Assembly: GCA_014649555.1 (NCBI GenBank)
Contig: BMTG01000015.1
Span: 1 to 64,000 of the forward strand
Source: Streptomyces globisporus
Lineage (GTDB): Bacteria > Actinomycetota > Actinomycetes > Streptomycetales > Streptomycetaceae
Direction: 5' to 3'
Length of the DNA stretch: 64,000 nucleotides
Made by a program: the position numbers and the translations under genes. A model generated the notes under the pieces. The model did no database searches and was not told where the DNA came from. It worked only from the letters and a program-made list of their open reading frames with translations. This document shows, piece by piece, positions 34,552-43,808 of this stretch. The first letter of the stretch is position 1. Each line of letters begins with the position of its first letter.

Positions 34552-35648
34552 GGCGGGCGGGGGCCGCGTCCGGCGGCCTCGACCGGAGACGATCCCGGGG
34601 CCGGAGCGGCGGGCGGGCTGCCCTCCGGGGCCGGGGCGGGGGCCGGGGTCGGGGTGGTGGCGGCCCGGCGGGGGCGGCTCTGGGTGAGGGCCGCCCCGAC
34701 GAGGACGACGAGCGCCCCGACCGGGGTGTTCCAGCTCAGCTGTTCGCCGAGCAGTGCGACGCCCGCCGCCGTCGCGATCACCGGGATGAAGTACGTGACC
34801 ATCTGCGCCGTCGTCGGACCGACCTCCTGGACCAGGCCGTACTGGAGCAGCACCGCCAGGCCCGTGCCCAGCGCCCCCAGGGCGAGGACGGAGAGCGTGG
34901 GAAGAAGGGGGAAGGAGGTGGGGGCGGAGGTGAACAGTGGTGTCACCACGGCCAGTTGCACCGTGGCGAGGCAGAGCTGGCTTCCCGTCAGTGCCAGCGT
35001 CGACGAGCCGGTCCCGGCCAGGGTGCGGCGTACGTAGATCCAGCCGACCGGATAGCAGAACGAGGCGAGCAGGGCCATGGCCGTGCCCGGCAGATCCAGG
35101 CCGGAGAAGCCCTGCCAGGCGCCCAGCACCGTGAGGACGCCGAGGAAGCCGACGCCCAGGCCGGCCACTCGGCGGCGGGTCGGGCGGTCCTCCGACAGGG
35201 CGACCACCGACAGAGCCATGCCCCACAGCGGCGAGGTCGCGTTGCAGATCCCGGCCAGCGTCGAGGGGATCGTCAGCTCCGCGTAGGAGAAGAGTGAGAA
35301 CGGCAGCGCGTTCAGGAGCAGCGCCGCGACCGTGAGGTGCCCCCAGGTCCGGGCCGAACGCGGCAGCCGCTCCCGGCGCATCGCCATGGCGGCGACCAGC
35401 ACGGCCGTACCGGCCAGCAGGCGGCCGAAGGTGACCTGGAACGGGGCGTACCCCTCGGTCCCGACCTTGATCAGCAGAAAGCTGAACCCCCAGATGAGCG
35501 AGAGTCCCGCGAACCGGATCCGCCAGTCGAGAGCCGGCCGCCGGGCGGCCGGTGCCGTGGCCGTCGCCGACGGCTCGGGCGGAAGGGGAGGGAGAGAGGG
35601 TGGGGCTGACGCCGGGGCCGTGGCCCTCGGCTCGCAGGGAGCGCTCAT
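34542..35648 (-). CDS. EamA/DMT family transporter (third of three)
   Basis: 368 residues: a polar N-terminal tail of ~45 residues, ten membrane segments in two EamA halves (IWGFSFLLIKVGTEGYAPFQ; ATAAGVALLGEQLSWNTPVG) and a Pro-rich C-terminus. It diverges from a LysR gene, a frequent regulator/exporter pair. The ATG at 35648 is preferred. Its 3' end overlaps the MocR gene by 10 bp. Confidence 0.88.
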   Translation of the reverse strand: MSAPCEPRATAPASAPPSLPPLPPEPSATATAPAARRPALDWRIRFAGLSLIWGFSFLLIKVGTEGYAPFQVTFGRLLAGTAVLVAAMAMRRERLPRSARTWGHLTVAALLLNALPFSLFSYAELTIPSTLAGICNATSPLWGMALSVVALSEDRPTRRRVAGLGVGFLGVLTVLGAWQGFSGLDLPGTAMALLASFCYPVGWIYVRRTLAGTGSSTLALTGSQLCLATVQLAVVTPLFTSAPTSFPLLPTLSVLALGALGTGLAVLLQYGLVQEVGPTTAQMVTYFIPVIATAAGVALLGEQLSWNTPVGALVVLVGAALTQSRPRRAATTPTPAPAPAPEGSPPAAPAPGSSPVEAAGRGPRPPQP

Positions 35649-35709
35649 GAGGTCCAGCCTGGCGGCGACAACGTCGTAGGACAAGCGAATGTTTCTGCGG
35701 TGGACCACG

Positions 35710-35715
35710 TAGCAT
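35710..35715 (+). promoter_or_regulatory. -10 of leaderless lysR gene
   Basis: TAGCAT ends 7 nt before the ATG at 35723 and there is no ribosome site. GTGGACCAC just upstream is a small dyad that could be part of the LysR site. Confidence 0.55.
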
Positions 35716-35722
35716 CGCTTAC

Positions 35723-36637
35723 ATGTTGAACCTGGAGCGGCTGCGCACCCTGGACGCCCTCGCCCGGCACGGCTCGGTGAGCGGGGCGGCCGACGGGCTG
35801 CACGTCACGACGTCGGCGGTCTCGCAGCAGATGGCCAAGCTGGAGCGCGAGGTGGGGCAGCGGCTGCTCGCCAAGAACGGCCGCGGTGTCCGCCTCACCG
35901 ACGCCGGCCGGCTGCTCGCGGACCACGCAGCGCGGATCCTGTCGCAGGTGGAGCTCGCCCAGTCCGATATCGAGGCCCAGCGTGGCGAGGTCGTCGGCGA
36001 GGTGCGGATCTGCGCCTTCCCGACCGCGGCCCGGGGACTGTTCCCCGCGACGCTCACCTCCCTGCGCGCGGACCACCCCGATCTCACCGTCCGTACCCGG
36101 GAGCTGGAGCCCGAGCAGGGGCTGCGCGCGGTGTTCCGCGGAGACGTCGACCTGGCCGTCGTGCTCGACTGGAGCAACAAGCGACTGCCCGTGCCCGGTG
36201 GGCTGACCAAGGCCGAACTCCTCGACGACGCACCGGACATCGCCATGCCGGCCGGGCATCCGCTGGCGGACCGCGACGAGGTGGACCTGGAGGACTTCGC
36301 GGACGATCCGTGGGTGTCCTGGCCCGAGGGCGAATTCTGTTACGACTGGTTGATGTTCACCCTGCGCTCCCGGGGCATCGAGCCGCGCATCGCCCACCTG
36401 GCCGGTGAGCACCACACGCAACTCGCCCTGATCGCAGCCGGGTTCGGCGTCTGTGTTGCCCCGCGGCTGGGGCGCGGACCGGTTCCCGACGGGGTGCGGC
36501 TGGTCCCGGTGCGGCAGACCGTGCGGCGGCACGTCCACGTGGTCTGGCGCACGGACGCGGACCGCCGCCCGTCGGTCCGGGCCGCGGTGGCGGCGCTGCG
36601 TGCGGCGGGTGCGGGCGTGGCGGCCGGCGGCGGATGA
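35723..36637 (+). CDS. LysR family transcriptional regulator
   Basis: 304 residues: an N-terminal winged helix (LERLRTLDALARHGSVSGAA, SAVSQQMAKLEREVGQRLLA) and a substrate-binding domain. It diverges 74 bp from the EamA exporter gene and probably regulates it. The start is leaderless. Confidence 0.92.
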   Translation: MLNLERLRTLDALARHGSVSGAADGLHVTTSAVSQQMAKLEREVGQRLLAKNGRGVRLTDAGRLLADHAARILSQVELAQSDIEAQRGEVVGEVRICAFPTAARGLFPATLTSLRADHPDLTVRTRELEPEQGLRAVFRGDVDLAVVLDWSNKRLPVPGGLTKAELLDDAPDIAMPAGHPLADRDEVDLEDFADDPWVSWPEGEFCYDWLMFTLRSRGIEPRIAHLAGEHHTQLALIAAGFGVCVAPRLGRGPVPDGVRLVPVRQTVRRHVHVVWRTDADRRPSVRAAVAALRAAGAGVAAGGG

Positions 36638-36711
36638 GCTTCTGAGGGGGAGCCCGAAGGGCGGCGGCCCACGGCTCCGGCTCCGGCTCCGGGGCCGGTT
36701 CCGCGTCCGGC

Positions 36712-37182
36712 TCAGGTGAGACCGGCGAGCTTGCGGAAGTCCCAGGAGGTGATCTTCTCCGGGGTGAGCCGCAGCCAGGCATGCCGGCCGTCGTGCGGCA
36801 TTTCCGTGATGCCGAAGTACTTCACGGGGAACATCCGCTCCGGCTCCACGAGTTCGGGGCAGGGTTCGCCCGTGCGGGGCGCCTCGCCGACGAACTCCGC
36901 CCGGCCGGTGAGCTCCACGCCGCGCAGTTCCTCGTACCCTTCGCCGTCGTCCACGACCACGGCGATCCTGGCGTCCTTGCGCAGCTGCGACCAGCGCAGG
37001 CTGCGCGTGATGGAGTACAGCCAGAGCGAGCCGCCGTCCCAGACGAACCACAGCGCCCCGATGTGCGGAGCGCCGTCCGGGCCGAGTGTCGCCACCCGGC
37101 AGGTGCGCTGTTCGCCGAGATAGGCGTCCCGCTCCTCGGGCGTCATCATGATCCGGCGGCCTCGTCGCTGGGTGTCGGTCAT
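36712..37182 (-). CDS. Pyridoxamine 5'-phosphate oxidase family / F420-type split-barrel protein
   Basis: 156 residues with the split-barrel core (CRVATLGPDGAPHIGALWFV, LWLYSITRSLRWSQLRKDAR, VVVDDGEGYEELRGVELTG). Actinobacterial members bind FMN or F420 and reduce varied substrates. The ATG at 37182 has GGAGAGGGC upstream. Confidence 0.86.
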   Translation of the reverse strand: MTDTQRRGRRIMMTPEERDAYLGEQRTCRVATLGPDGAPHIGALWFVWDGGSLWLYSITRSLRWSQLRKDARIAVVVDDGEGYEELRGVELTGRAEFVGEAPRTGEPCPELVEPERMFPVKYFGITEMPHDGRHAWLRLTPEKITSWDFRKLAGLT

Positions 37183-37323
37183 GGCCGCCCTCTCCTCGAA
37201 GTCCACGGTGCTGACTGGGTGTCAGAAATCATGGACGCTCTTCCTTCATGGCGCAATGGCCGCTACTCTCGCGCGCCCGGTCCGTCCACGGAAACCGCCC
37301 CCGGAGGCAGAAGAGGAGTGCCC

Positions 37324-37995
37324 GTGCCGTCGAGGGAATCGCACGAGCGGCTCACCGCGCTGCTCGACCCCGCCACCACCGTTCTTTTGACCGTCGAGTG
37401 CCAGCAGGGCGTCGTGGGTTCGGACAGTGCCCTGCCCGAACTCGCAGCCGCCGCACGCTCGTCGGGCGCGCTGGCCAACATCGCCCGCCTCGTCGCCGCC
37501 GCCCACGAGAGCGGCGTCCAGGTGATGCACGCGGTCGCCGAGAGCCGGCCCGACGGGCGCGGCGCCAACCGCAACGCCCGGCTCTTCCGCGCCGCCGCCC
37601 GACTGCCCGTCCAACAGCACTCCGGCAGCACCGCCGTCCGGGTCGCGCCTCCCATCGAGGTCGCCGACGAGGACCTCGTCGTCCGCCGGCTGCACGGACT
37701 CTCGCCCCTGGCCGGTACCGACGTCGATCCGCTGCTGCGCAACCTCGGCTGCCGCACGCTCGTCGTCACCGGCGTCTCGGCCAACATCGCCATCCCCAAC
37801 GCCGTCTTCGACGCGGTCAACCTCGGCTACACGGCCGTCGTACCGGCCGACGCCATCGCGGGGGTGCCCGCCGAATACACCCCCGCCATGGTCCGCAACA
37901 CCCTGGCCCTGGTCGCCACCGTCACCACCACGGACGCGGTCCTCGGCGGCTGGAAGCGACCCCGCAGACAGGGTGCGGCGGCTACGCCAGCCTGA
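37324..37995 (+). CDS. Isochorismatase-like hydrolase lacking the catalytic cysteine
   Basis: 223 residues with the isochorismatase-like fold (HERLTALLDPATTVLLTVEC, LVVTGVSANIAIPNAVFDAV). In cysteine hydrolases of this fold the nucleophile sits at GV-x-x-x-x-C; here it is Ala. The usual Asp of the first strand (D-x-Q) is Glu (VECQQG). A standard cysteine-hydrolase reaction is therefore unlikely. GAGGAG is 5 nt before the GTG. The last 14 bp overlap the Rieske gene. Confidence 0.8.
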   Translation: MPSRESHERLTALLDPATTVLLTVECQQGVVGSDSALPELAAAARSSGALANIARLVAAAHESGVQVMHAVAESRPDGRGANRNARLFRAAARLPVQQHSGSTAVRVAPPIEVADEDLVVRRLHGLSPLAGTDVDPLLRNLGCRTLVVTGVSANIAIPNAVFDAVNLGYTAVVPADAIAGVPAEYTPAMVRNTLALVATVTTTDAVLGGWKRPRRQGAAATPA

Positions 37996-38440
37996 TCGAG
38001 TCGCCCTCGACGGTGATCTCACGGGCGGGCAGCGGCTGGGTGGCGGGCCCGCCGGTCGGGCTGCCCGTGGCGGCGTCGAAGGTGGAGTTGTGGCAGGGGC
38101 AGGTGATCGTTCCGGCCGAGACGTCCTTGACCGCGCAGCCCTGGTGGGTGCACGTGGACGAGAACGCTTTGAACTCGCCCGGTTTCGGCTGGGTCACCAC
38201 GACTTTCTGTTGCGCGAAGACCTTTCCGCCCCCTTCCGGAATGTCGGCGGTGGCGGCGAGCACCGCACCGCCGCCCTGCTGTTCGCCCCCGCTGCCGGGC
38301 TGTTCGACCGTGTCGGAGCCTCCCTTGTCGTCCGATCCGCCGCCGCACGCGGTGAGGGCGGCAGCCGCTCCGGCCGCTCCCACCACGGCGACGACCGTGC
38401 GGCGTCCGAGGAGGCTCCGGTGCTCCTGCGTTGCGCTCAT
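37982..38440 (-). CDS. Rieske (2Fe-2S) lipoprotein
   Basis: 152 residues: a twin-arginine-like signal (LLGRRTVVAVVGAAGAA) with lipobox LTAC, a Ser/Gly linker and a Rieske domain with both cluster loops, CTHQGC and CPCHNS. It should be exported folded and attached to the outer face of the membrane, acting in electron transfer. The redox partner is not in the window. Confidence 0.92.
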   Translation of the reverse strand: MSATQEHRSLLGRRTVVAVVGAAGAAAALTACGGGSDDKGGSDTVEQPGSGGEQQGGGAVLAATADIPEGGGKVFAQQKVVVTQPKPGEFKAFSSTCTHQGCAVKDVSAGTITCPCHNSTFDAATGSPTGGPATQPLPAREITVEGDSIRLA

Positions 38441-38552
38441 CGCGGCATTCCCTTCGTCGGTGTCCCCGTCTCGGGCACGTCGGTCAGAGGTACGTGCCCT
38501 GCGACCGCGATGTTCACGCCGACGACTGCGCCGTACGCCGATGACCCGGCCG

Positions 38553-39542
38553 TCAGGCCTTACGGAGGCGGGCGACGATCCCGTCCAGGTCCCGCCGGAA
38601 CAGGTCGGGGCGGACGAAGTGGCCGCCGGGCACCTCGTGCCACTCGTGCGGAATCCCCGCCGCGCCGAGCGTGCCCCGGAACTCCCGCTGCCCGGCCAGG
38701 ACCTGGGTCTCGTTGACCGTGTCGAACCAGTTGACCGGGTCGGGGCTGGTGCCCGCCACCAGGAACACCCGCTTGTTCCGGTAACTCCCGACGCGCTGCA
38801 CCGGATTGTCGGCGCTGACCCGCGCCTCGTCCCACAGCGGCGCCCCGTAGACCGTACCTCCGCCCAACTCCACCGCAGCGGAAGAGAGGTTGGCCCAGTG
38901 GGTGACGAGTCCGGCGTCGCGGCGCAGGCTGGCCGGGCCGGAGTGGGAGCTGACCGAGGCGAAGTGTCCGTAGTACTTGGCCGCGTACTTCAGCGCGCCG
39001 AATCCGCCCATCGAGAAGCCGGAGACGGCCCTGCCGTCATACTCCGCGTACGTACGGAAGTTGGCGTCCACCCACGGGAGCAGCTGGGTGATGTGGAAGG
39101 TCTCCCAGTTGCGGGGGCCGACGTTGGAGGCGACCGGGTTGGAGTACCAGCCCGCGGCCCCGCCGTCCGGCATCACGACGATGAGCGGCTTCCCGGCGGT
39201 CCAGGCACGGATGCCCATCCGGTCGAAGGTGATGAAGTCCTGCCCGGTGCCGCCTCCGTGGAACAGGTACAGGACCGGATACCTGCGCCCGCCGGAGTGG
39301 TAGCCGTCCGGCAGCAGGACGTTGACGCCGGGGTTCCAGCCGATCGCGCCGGTCGCGAAGCGGAAGTAGCGCATACGGGGGTCGCGCTCGTCGCGTTCCA
39401 CGATGCGCAGACCGAAGCCGTCGCCCACCGCATGGGCGGCGGACGCCGACGCCAGGACCCCTCCCGCGCCGAGCGCGGTGGTCGCGGTGATGCCCGCGGC
39501 GGTCTTCAGGACGCCTCTGCGGGTGGGCCGTTGGGTGCTCAA
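38553..39542 (-). CDS. Secreted alpha/beta-hydrolase esterase (Tat substrate)
   Basis: 329 residues. A Tat signal (PTRRGVLKTAAGITATTALG, cleavage after AHA) precedes an esterase D/antigen-85-like domain with LYLFHGGGTGQDFITFDRMG, nucleophile GFSMGG, and a C-terminal His near HEWHEVPGGH. Likely a secreted ester hydrolase. It may be cotranscribed with the next minus-strand gene. Confidence 0.88.
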   Translation of the reverse strand: MSTQRPTRRGVLKTAAGITATTALGAGGVLASASAAHAVGDGFGLRIVERDERDPRMRYFRFATGAIGWNPGVNVLLPDGYHSGGRRYPVLYLFHGGGTGQDFITFDRMGIRAWTAGKPLIVVMPDGGAAGWYSNPVASNVGPRNWETFHITQLLPWVDANFRTYAEYDGRAVSGFSMGGFGALKYAAKYYGHFASVSSHSGPASLRRDAGLVTHWANLSSAAVELGGGTVYGAPLWDEARVSADNPVQRVGSYRNKRVFLVAGTSPDPVNWFDTVNETQVLAGQREFRGTLGAAGIPHEWHEVPGGHFVRPDLFRRDLDGIVARLRKA

Positions 39543-39593
39543 CGTGACCTCCTGGTCAGGGAAGTGAGGATGTGGGATGTGGAGTGCGGGGTG

Positions 39594-40307
39594 TCAGGCG
39601 GAGTAACCCTTCGGCGGGATCAGGGTGGCCAGCTGGTCGAAGGAGATCCAGTAGATCTGGTGGCCGCCGAAGGACGCCGGGTCCGCGATGAGGACCGTGC
39701 GGTCGACCGCGTCGTAGCCGAAGACGGTGAAGTAGTGGTAGATCGTCTGGTCCGGCGGGTATCCGGGCGGCTGGTTGCCGGGCGGGGCGACGATGTTGGC
39801 GACCAGCGGATAGTTGCGGTCGATGTCGAACACGATGTCGTGCCACAGGAGGTCGCGCTGCGCCTGGGTGGGAGGGTCGTTCGGCATCTCCTTCGTTTCG
39901 TACCAGCCCCCGCCGAGACGGGCGTTGAGCACGGCGGTGACCTGGCCGATGTGATCGGTGCCCGCCTCGGTCGTGCCGAGCTGCGCCGCCAGTTCGCCCT
40001 GGCTCGGGGCGGCGGTGCGGGCGGAGAGCGCGATGCGGGTCGCAGCGGGGCCGCACCAGTAGCCGGTCTGCTGGACCTGGTAGTCGATCTCCAGCCACCG
40101 GGCGGCGCTCGTCCGCCCGGCGTCGACGCGCAGTTCCGTTCCCGGTTCGTTGTATCCGGAGACGAGAGCGGTGCCGGCCGTCGAGTCGTGGGCCCGTACG
40201 TCCACGACCGGGACGGCGGGGGCAGGGGCGGCCTGAGCGGTGCCGGGGAGCAGAAGTGCTCCGAGGGTGAGGGCTGCGATCACGCCGGGGACAAGTCTCG
40301 CGCGCAT
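39594..40307 (-). CDS. Secreted C39-like peptidase family protein
   Basis: 237 residues: a signal peptide (1-27, ending AQA), then a papain-like C39 domain with the catalytic Cys in QTGYWCGPAATRIAL, His in YHYFTVFGYD and Asp in LIADPAS. AGGAG lies before the ATG. It is upstream of the esterase gene on the same strand. Substrate unknown; a secreted protease or transglutaminase-like role is possible. Confidence 0.82.
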   Translation of the reverse strand: MRARLVPGVIAALTLGALLLPGTAQAAPAPAVPVVDVRAHDSTAGTALVSGYNEPGTELRVDAGRTSAARWLEIDYQVQQTGYWCGPAATRIALSARTAAPSQGELAAQLGTTEAGTDHIGQVTAVLNARLGGGWYETKEMPNDPPTQAQRDLLWHDIVFDIDRNYPLVANIVAPPGNQPPGYPPDQTIYHYFTVFGYDAVDRTVLIADPASFGGHQIYWISFDQLATLIPPKGYSA

Positions 40308-40449
40308 GAGGGCTCCTGTGGGGGGCGGGGCCGTGCGGGAACGTCGCCGTGCGAGGACGGGAGGGTGGGGCCGTCCGGCCGGGCGGTGCGGTGACAGGGG
40401 ACAGCGTGGTGGCCCGGCGGCGACCGGCACAAGCGCTGTAAGTCCAGGC

Positions 40450-41472
40450 TTACGGGCGCGGGTTGACGCCGGGCCCGCGTCCCGCCCGGCGGTTCTCGGC
40501 GGCCAGCAGCGCACGCCCCTCGGCGGTCGCGACGTGAAAGGCGCGGCCGGCCGTGCGGACGGTGGTGGTCAGCCCCGCACCGCGCAGGACGTTCATGTGC
40601 TGGCTGACGGCCGGGTGGGTCACCTGGAGCATCCGGGCCGCTTCCACGGTCGAGCATCCGGTGCGGGTGGCCCGCAGCAGATCGGCGCGGGTCTGCCCGA
40701 GGAGGCGGCCGAGAGGGCTCGGGCCGGTCGCCGGTTCCGTCGCACCCGCGGTGTCCGCCCAGTCGGCCGCGTGCTGGATCGGATGTACCAGGACGGGCGG
40801 CAGGGCACTGTCCGCCAGGGTGGTCGGGGTGGGCCAGCAGAAGAACGACGGCTGGAGCACCAGGCCGCGCCCGTTCAGCCGCAGGTGCTGGTCGACCGGG
40901 TACGTGACCTCCAGCACGGGCGGCCGCCATTTGACGTCGGGCCCGAGACCGGCCAGCAGCGCCTCCGTGCCGCCGTCCATCAACTGCCGTGCCCGCAGCG
41001 CCCGGTCGGCCTCCAGTGCCGCGCGGACATGCCGCCAGTGCGGTACGAGTGCCTCCGCCTGGTAGGCGTGGAGCGCCTTGCCCAGCCGTGCGAGCGCGTC
41101 CGGATCTCCCTCGGCCAGAGCGGCGGCCCAGCCGGGCAGCCGTCTCGTCGCGGCCAGCCGGGTGAGCTCGGCCCGCAGCCTCGGCCGCGGCGTACCGAGC
41201 AGGGTGTCGACGGCGGCCCCGAGCGTGGTGCGGTCGCCGGAGGTGGGGGTGAGGAAGTCGGGGGAGTACCCATGGGGCGGCAGGAGCGGGGAGAGCAGCC
41301 GGCGGCTCTCCGGGAGCCGCGGCCGCACCCAGCGCCGCCAGGCGCCGAACACCCGCTCCCCGTCGGTCCGTTGGAGGGTCTGCACGCTGTTGGTGATCTC
41401 CCACAGGAAGTCCGGCCCCGGGGCCACCCTGACCCGCGTCAGGTCCTCGGGGGTGAAGTGGATCCGCAGCAT
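40450..41472 (-). CDS. ArsR-type regulator with N-terminal DUF5937 region
   Basis: 340 residues. The N-terminal ~230 residues (start MLRIHFTPEDLTRVRVAPGP) match the DUF5937 region of Streptomyces regulators. The C-terminal winged helix (CSTVEAARMLQVTHPAVSQH, VRTAGRAFHVATAEGRALLA) is ArsR-like, with no metal-binding cysteines. The ATG at 41472 has GGAG upstream. Signal and targets unknown. Confidence 0.83.
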   Translation of the reverse strand: MLRIHFTPEDLTRVRVAPGPDFLWEITNSVQTLQRTDGERVFGAWRRWVRPRLPESRRLLSPLLPPHGYSPDFLTPTSGDRTTLGAAVDTLLGTPRPRLRAELTRLAATRRLPGWAAALAEGDPDALARLGKALHAYQAEALVPHWRHVRAALEADRALRARQLMDGGTEALLAGLGPDVKWRPPVLEVTYPVDQHLRLNGRGLVLQPSFFCWPTPTTLADSALPPVLVHPIQHAADWADTAGATEPATGPSPLGRLLGQTRADLLRATRTGCSTVEAARMLQVTHPAVSQHMNVLRGAGLTTTVRTAGRAFHVATAEGRALLAAENRRAGRGPGVNPRP

Positions 41473-41774
41473 GGACGCTCCATGGGAAGGCGGGCCGGGC
41501 CACCGCACGCGCGGCCCGGTCGGCTGCACGCGCCTGCGGCCCGGCGGGCACCAGCCGTGCGAACACCGGCGGGGAACGGACCACTTACCCGCTCGCCGCA
41601 CCGGCGGAGAACAGGCCTCTACCCGTCACCGGGACGAGGTATGCCGGGCCCCGGGGAAGGGGCCGCTCGGCGGACCGGCAGCCGCACGGGACCGCCGCGT
41701 CCCTCCGGGGCCGACATCCGCGGCGCCCCATGGTGCGGGGCGTCTTTCGTGACGGGCCTCGGAGGGCTCAGGGC

Positions 41775-42299
41775 TCAGACCGTCGCCGCCACCCGGACGA
41801 GATCGGCCACCGGCCGCGACCGGCTCTCCGGCGGCCAGGCGAGCACCGTCGTCACCGGCGGCGCGTCCGTCACCGGCACGGCGACCAGGTCCCGCCGCAG
41901 GTCGACGGCGGCCGAGGCGGGCAGGACCACGGTGGCCCGGCCGAGGGCGATCAGCTGGAAGAGCTGGGTCAGGTTCCGCACGGCGACCCCGGTGCCCTCG
42001 GGGCAGCTGCCGTCCGGGGCGGGCCAACGGGCCGGGGGAGGGCCGGGCGCGGCGGCCACCTCGGCCTGCGACACCGCTGTCCGGCCGGCCAGCGGGTGGT
42101 CGCCGGGCAGGACCACGACCTGCCCCTCGGTCAGCAGGGCCTCCGTGTCCAGTCCGGTGACGGCGTCGAACGGCAGATGCAGCAGCGCCATGTCCGCCCG
42201 CCCCGAGCACACCAGCTCCCGCTGCTCGTGCGCCTCGCACAGCAGCAGATCGACCGCGCACGCGCCGGGGTGCGCGGCGTACGTGTCGAGCACCTTGGC
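41775..42299 (-). pseudogene. LysR regulator, 3' part only
   Basis: The frame encodes only the LysR substrate-binding domain (AKVLDTYAAHPGACAVDLLL, SGRADMALLHLPFDAVTGLD, ALGRATVVLPASAAVDLR). The DNA-binding half is absent: past 42299 the same strand is antisense to an SDR gene fragment. The 5' part was removed by a deletion that joined it to the SDR fragment. Confidence 0.8.
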
Positions 42300-42302
42300 G
42301 GT

Positions 42303-42537
42303 TGGCCCGACGAGCCGACGCCGCTCGACCCTGCGGCCCTTCTGCGGCTGGTCGACACCAACGTCGTCGGGGTCGTCCGGGTGACCAACGCGATGCTGCC
42401 CCTGCTCCGGCGTTCCGCGTATCCGCGGATCGTGAACCAGTCCAGCCACGTCGCCTCCCTGACCCTGCAGACCGATCCCGGCACGGATCTCGGAGGGATC
42501 AGCGGGGGTTACGCGACGACGAAGACCTTCCTGAACT
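42303..42537 (+). pseudogene. Short-chain dehydrogenase, internal fragment
   Basis: The frame reads DPAALLRLVDTNVVGVVRVT, NAMLPLLRRSAYPRIVNQSS and GGYATTKTFLNS, the middle of an SDR with the catalytic YATTK. The NAD(P)-binding N-terminus is missing at the junction ~42300, and similarity ends again at ~42537. Confidence 0.78.
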
Positions 42538-42631
42538 CCTCCTCTCGAACACCGGCCTCCTCCGGCGCGTCGTCCGGCGCGCCCCCTCGCGGTCGTCGTG
42601 GCGGCTGCTCCTGCGTGATGGCCGACGTCAT
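42509..42631 (-). pseudogene. N-terminal fragment of unknown gene
   Basis: ATG at 42631 has the good ribosome site AGGGGGAACG. It begins MTSAITQEQPPRRPRGGAPD and continues into the antisense of the SDR fragment, where it stops. It looks like the first ~28 codons of a gene whose rest was lost at a second junction near 42540. Confidence 0.4.
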
Positions 42632-42926
42632 CGTTCCCCCTGGGACGGTCGCTGCGGCAGAGTCACGAGGCACAACGAGGCGGCCGCAATATCGAACACA
42701 CGTCATCCGGTCGTGCTGTGAGGCCCGCAATCCCCGGCGTCAGGAACCCCGCGGGCGCGGGACCCCTGGTGGGGCCCGGAGCGGCCCGGGCAGGAAGTGG
42801 CCGAAACGCCGACACCACCGCGCGGCACGAACCGTTCGCCGGGGGAGCCGGTGCCGATCCCGGCCTGCCCGGTGATCACCCCCGGTTTAAGATGCTCACT
42901 TCACAAGGGATGGGTGGCCCGAAAAA
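42632..42926. other. Region without supported gene
   Basis: 295 nt between the fragments and the HipA-like gene. Nothing recognisable; it should contain the promoter of the HipA-like gene. Confidence 0.4.
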
Positions 42927-43808
42927 ATGCTAGAAGAGGTGATTGCGACCCGCTACGTCACGCCCCTGCGTGAGGGCGGCTCGCTCCCCGGCATCGTCGA
43001 GGCCGACGATCTCGGTACGTACGTCATGAAGTTCACCGGGGCCGGGCAGGGCCGCAAGACGCTCGTCGCCGAGATCATCTGCGGGGAGCTCGGCCGGCGG
43101 CTGGGGCTGCGGGTGCCCGAGCTGGTGACCATCGAGCTCGACCCCGTCATCGGACTCGCCGAGCCCGACGAGGAGGTGCAGGAGCTGCTCCGGGCGAGCG
43201 GTGGGCTGAACCTCGGGATGGACTACCTGCCGGGCTCGTTCGGGTTCGACCCGCTCGCCTACGAGGTCGGGGCGGCCGAGGCCGGGCGGATCGTCTGGTT
43301 CGACGCGCTGATCAACAACGTGGACCGTTCCTGGCGCAACCCCAACCTGCTCGTCTGGCACGGCGACCTCTGGCTCATCGACCACGGCGCGACCATGATC
43401 TGGCACCACAACTGGCCGGGCGCCCAGGCCTCCGCCGCCAAGCCGTACAACGCCTCCGATCACGTCCTGGCCCCCTTCGGGCCGGACATCGCGGCCGCGG
43501 CCGCCGAGCTCGCCCCGCTGGTCACCGAGGAACTGCTCACCGAGGTGGCCGCCGACGTACCGGACGTCTGGCTGGCCGACGAGCCCGGCTTCGACTCCGC
43601 CGACGAGGTGCGCCGGGCCTATGTCGCCCCGCTGCTCGCGCGGGCCGCGACCATCCACGAGCGGATCACTCTGGACGCGCCCACCGCGACCCGGCCCTCC
43701 CAGGCCCCGGGCTGGCTCACCGACCGGCTGCCACCGCGGCGGAAGCAGGCCGTGGGTGACGACCGCGCCGCGGCCGTCGCCCGTACCGGCGAGGAGGGCG
43801 GCCGATGA
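42927..43808 (+). CDS. HipA-like kinase family protein
   Basis: 293 residues with a HipA/phosphoinositide-kinase-like fold: a nucleotide-binding N-lobe (YVMKFTGAGQGRKTLVAEII), a catalytic loop INNVDRSWRNPNLLVW (D..N) and the metal-binding LIDHGATMIWHH. It lacks the HipA N-terminal domain and has no HipB. It overlaps the DUF3037 gene by ATGA, so the two are co-translated. A kinase activity is inferred from the fold; the target is unknown. Confidence 0.8.
   Translation: MLEEVIATRYVTPLREGGSLPGIVEADDLGTYVMKFTGAGQGRKTLVAEIICGELGRRLGLRVPELVTIELDPVIGLAEPDEEVQELLRASGGLNLGMDYLPGSFGFDPLAYEVGAAEAGRIVWFDALINNVDRSWRNPNLLVWHGDLWLIDHGATMIWHHNWPGAQASAAKPYNASDHVLAPFGPDIAAAAAELAPLVTEELLTEVAADVPDVWLADEPGFDSADEVRRAYVAPLLARAATIHERITLDAPTATRPSQAPGWLTDRLPPRRKQAVGDDRAAAVARTGEEGGR

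Noticed and set aside
37982..38440. Rieske protein as a subunit of an aromatic dioxygenase
   Set aside because: It is a 152-residue exported lipoprotein with no catalytic domain and no dioxygenase partner nearby.
37248..40394. Plus-strand open frame of 1048 codons across the isochorismatase, Rieske, esterase and C39 genes
   Set aside because: It is the shadow of four well-supported genes and reads low-complexity Arg/Gly sequence without a domain.
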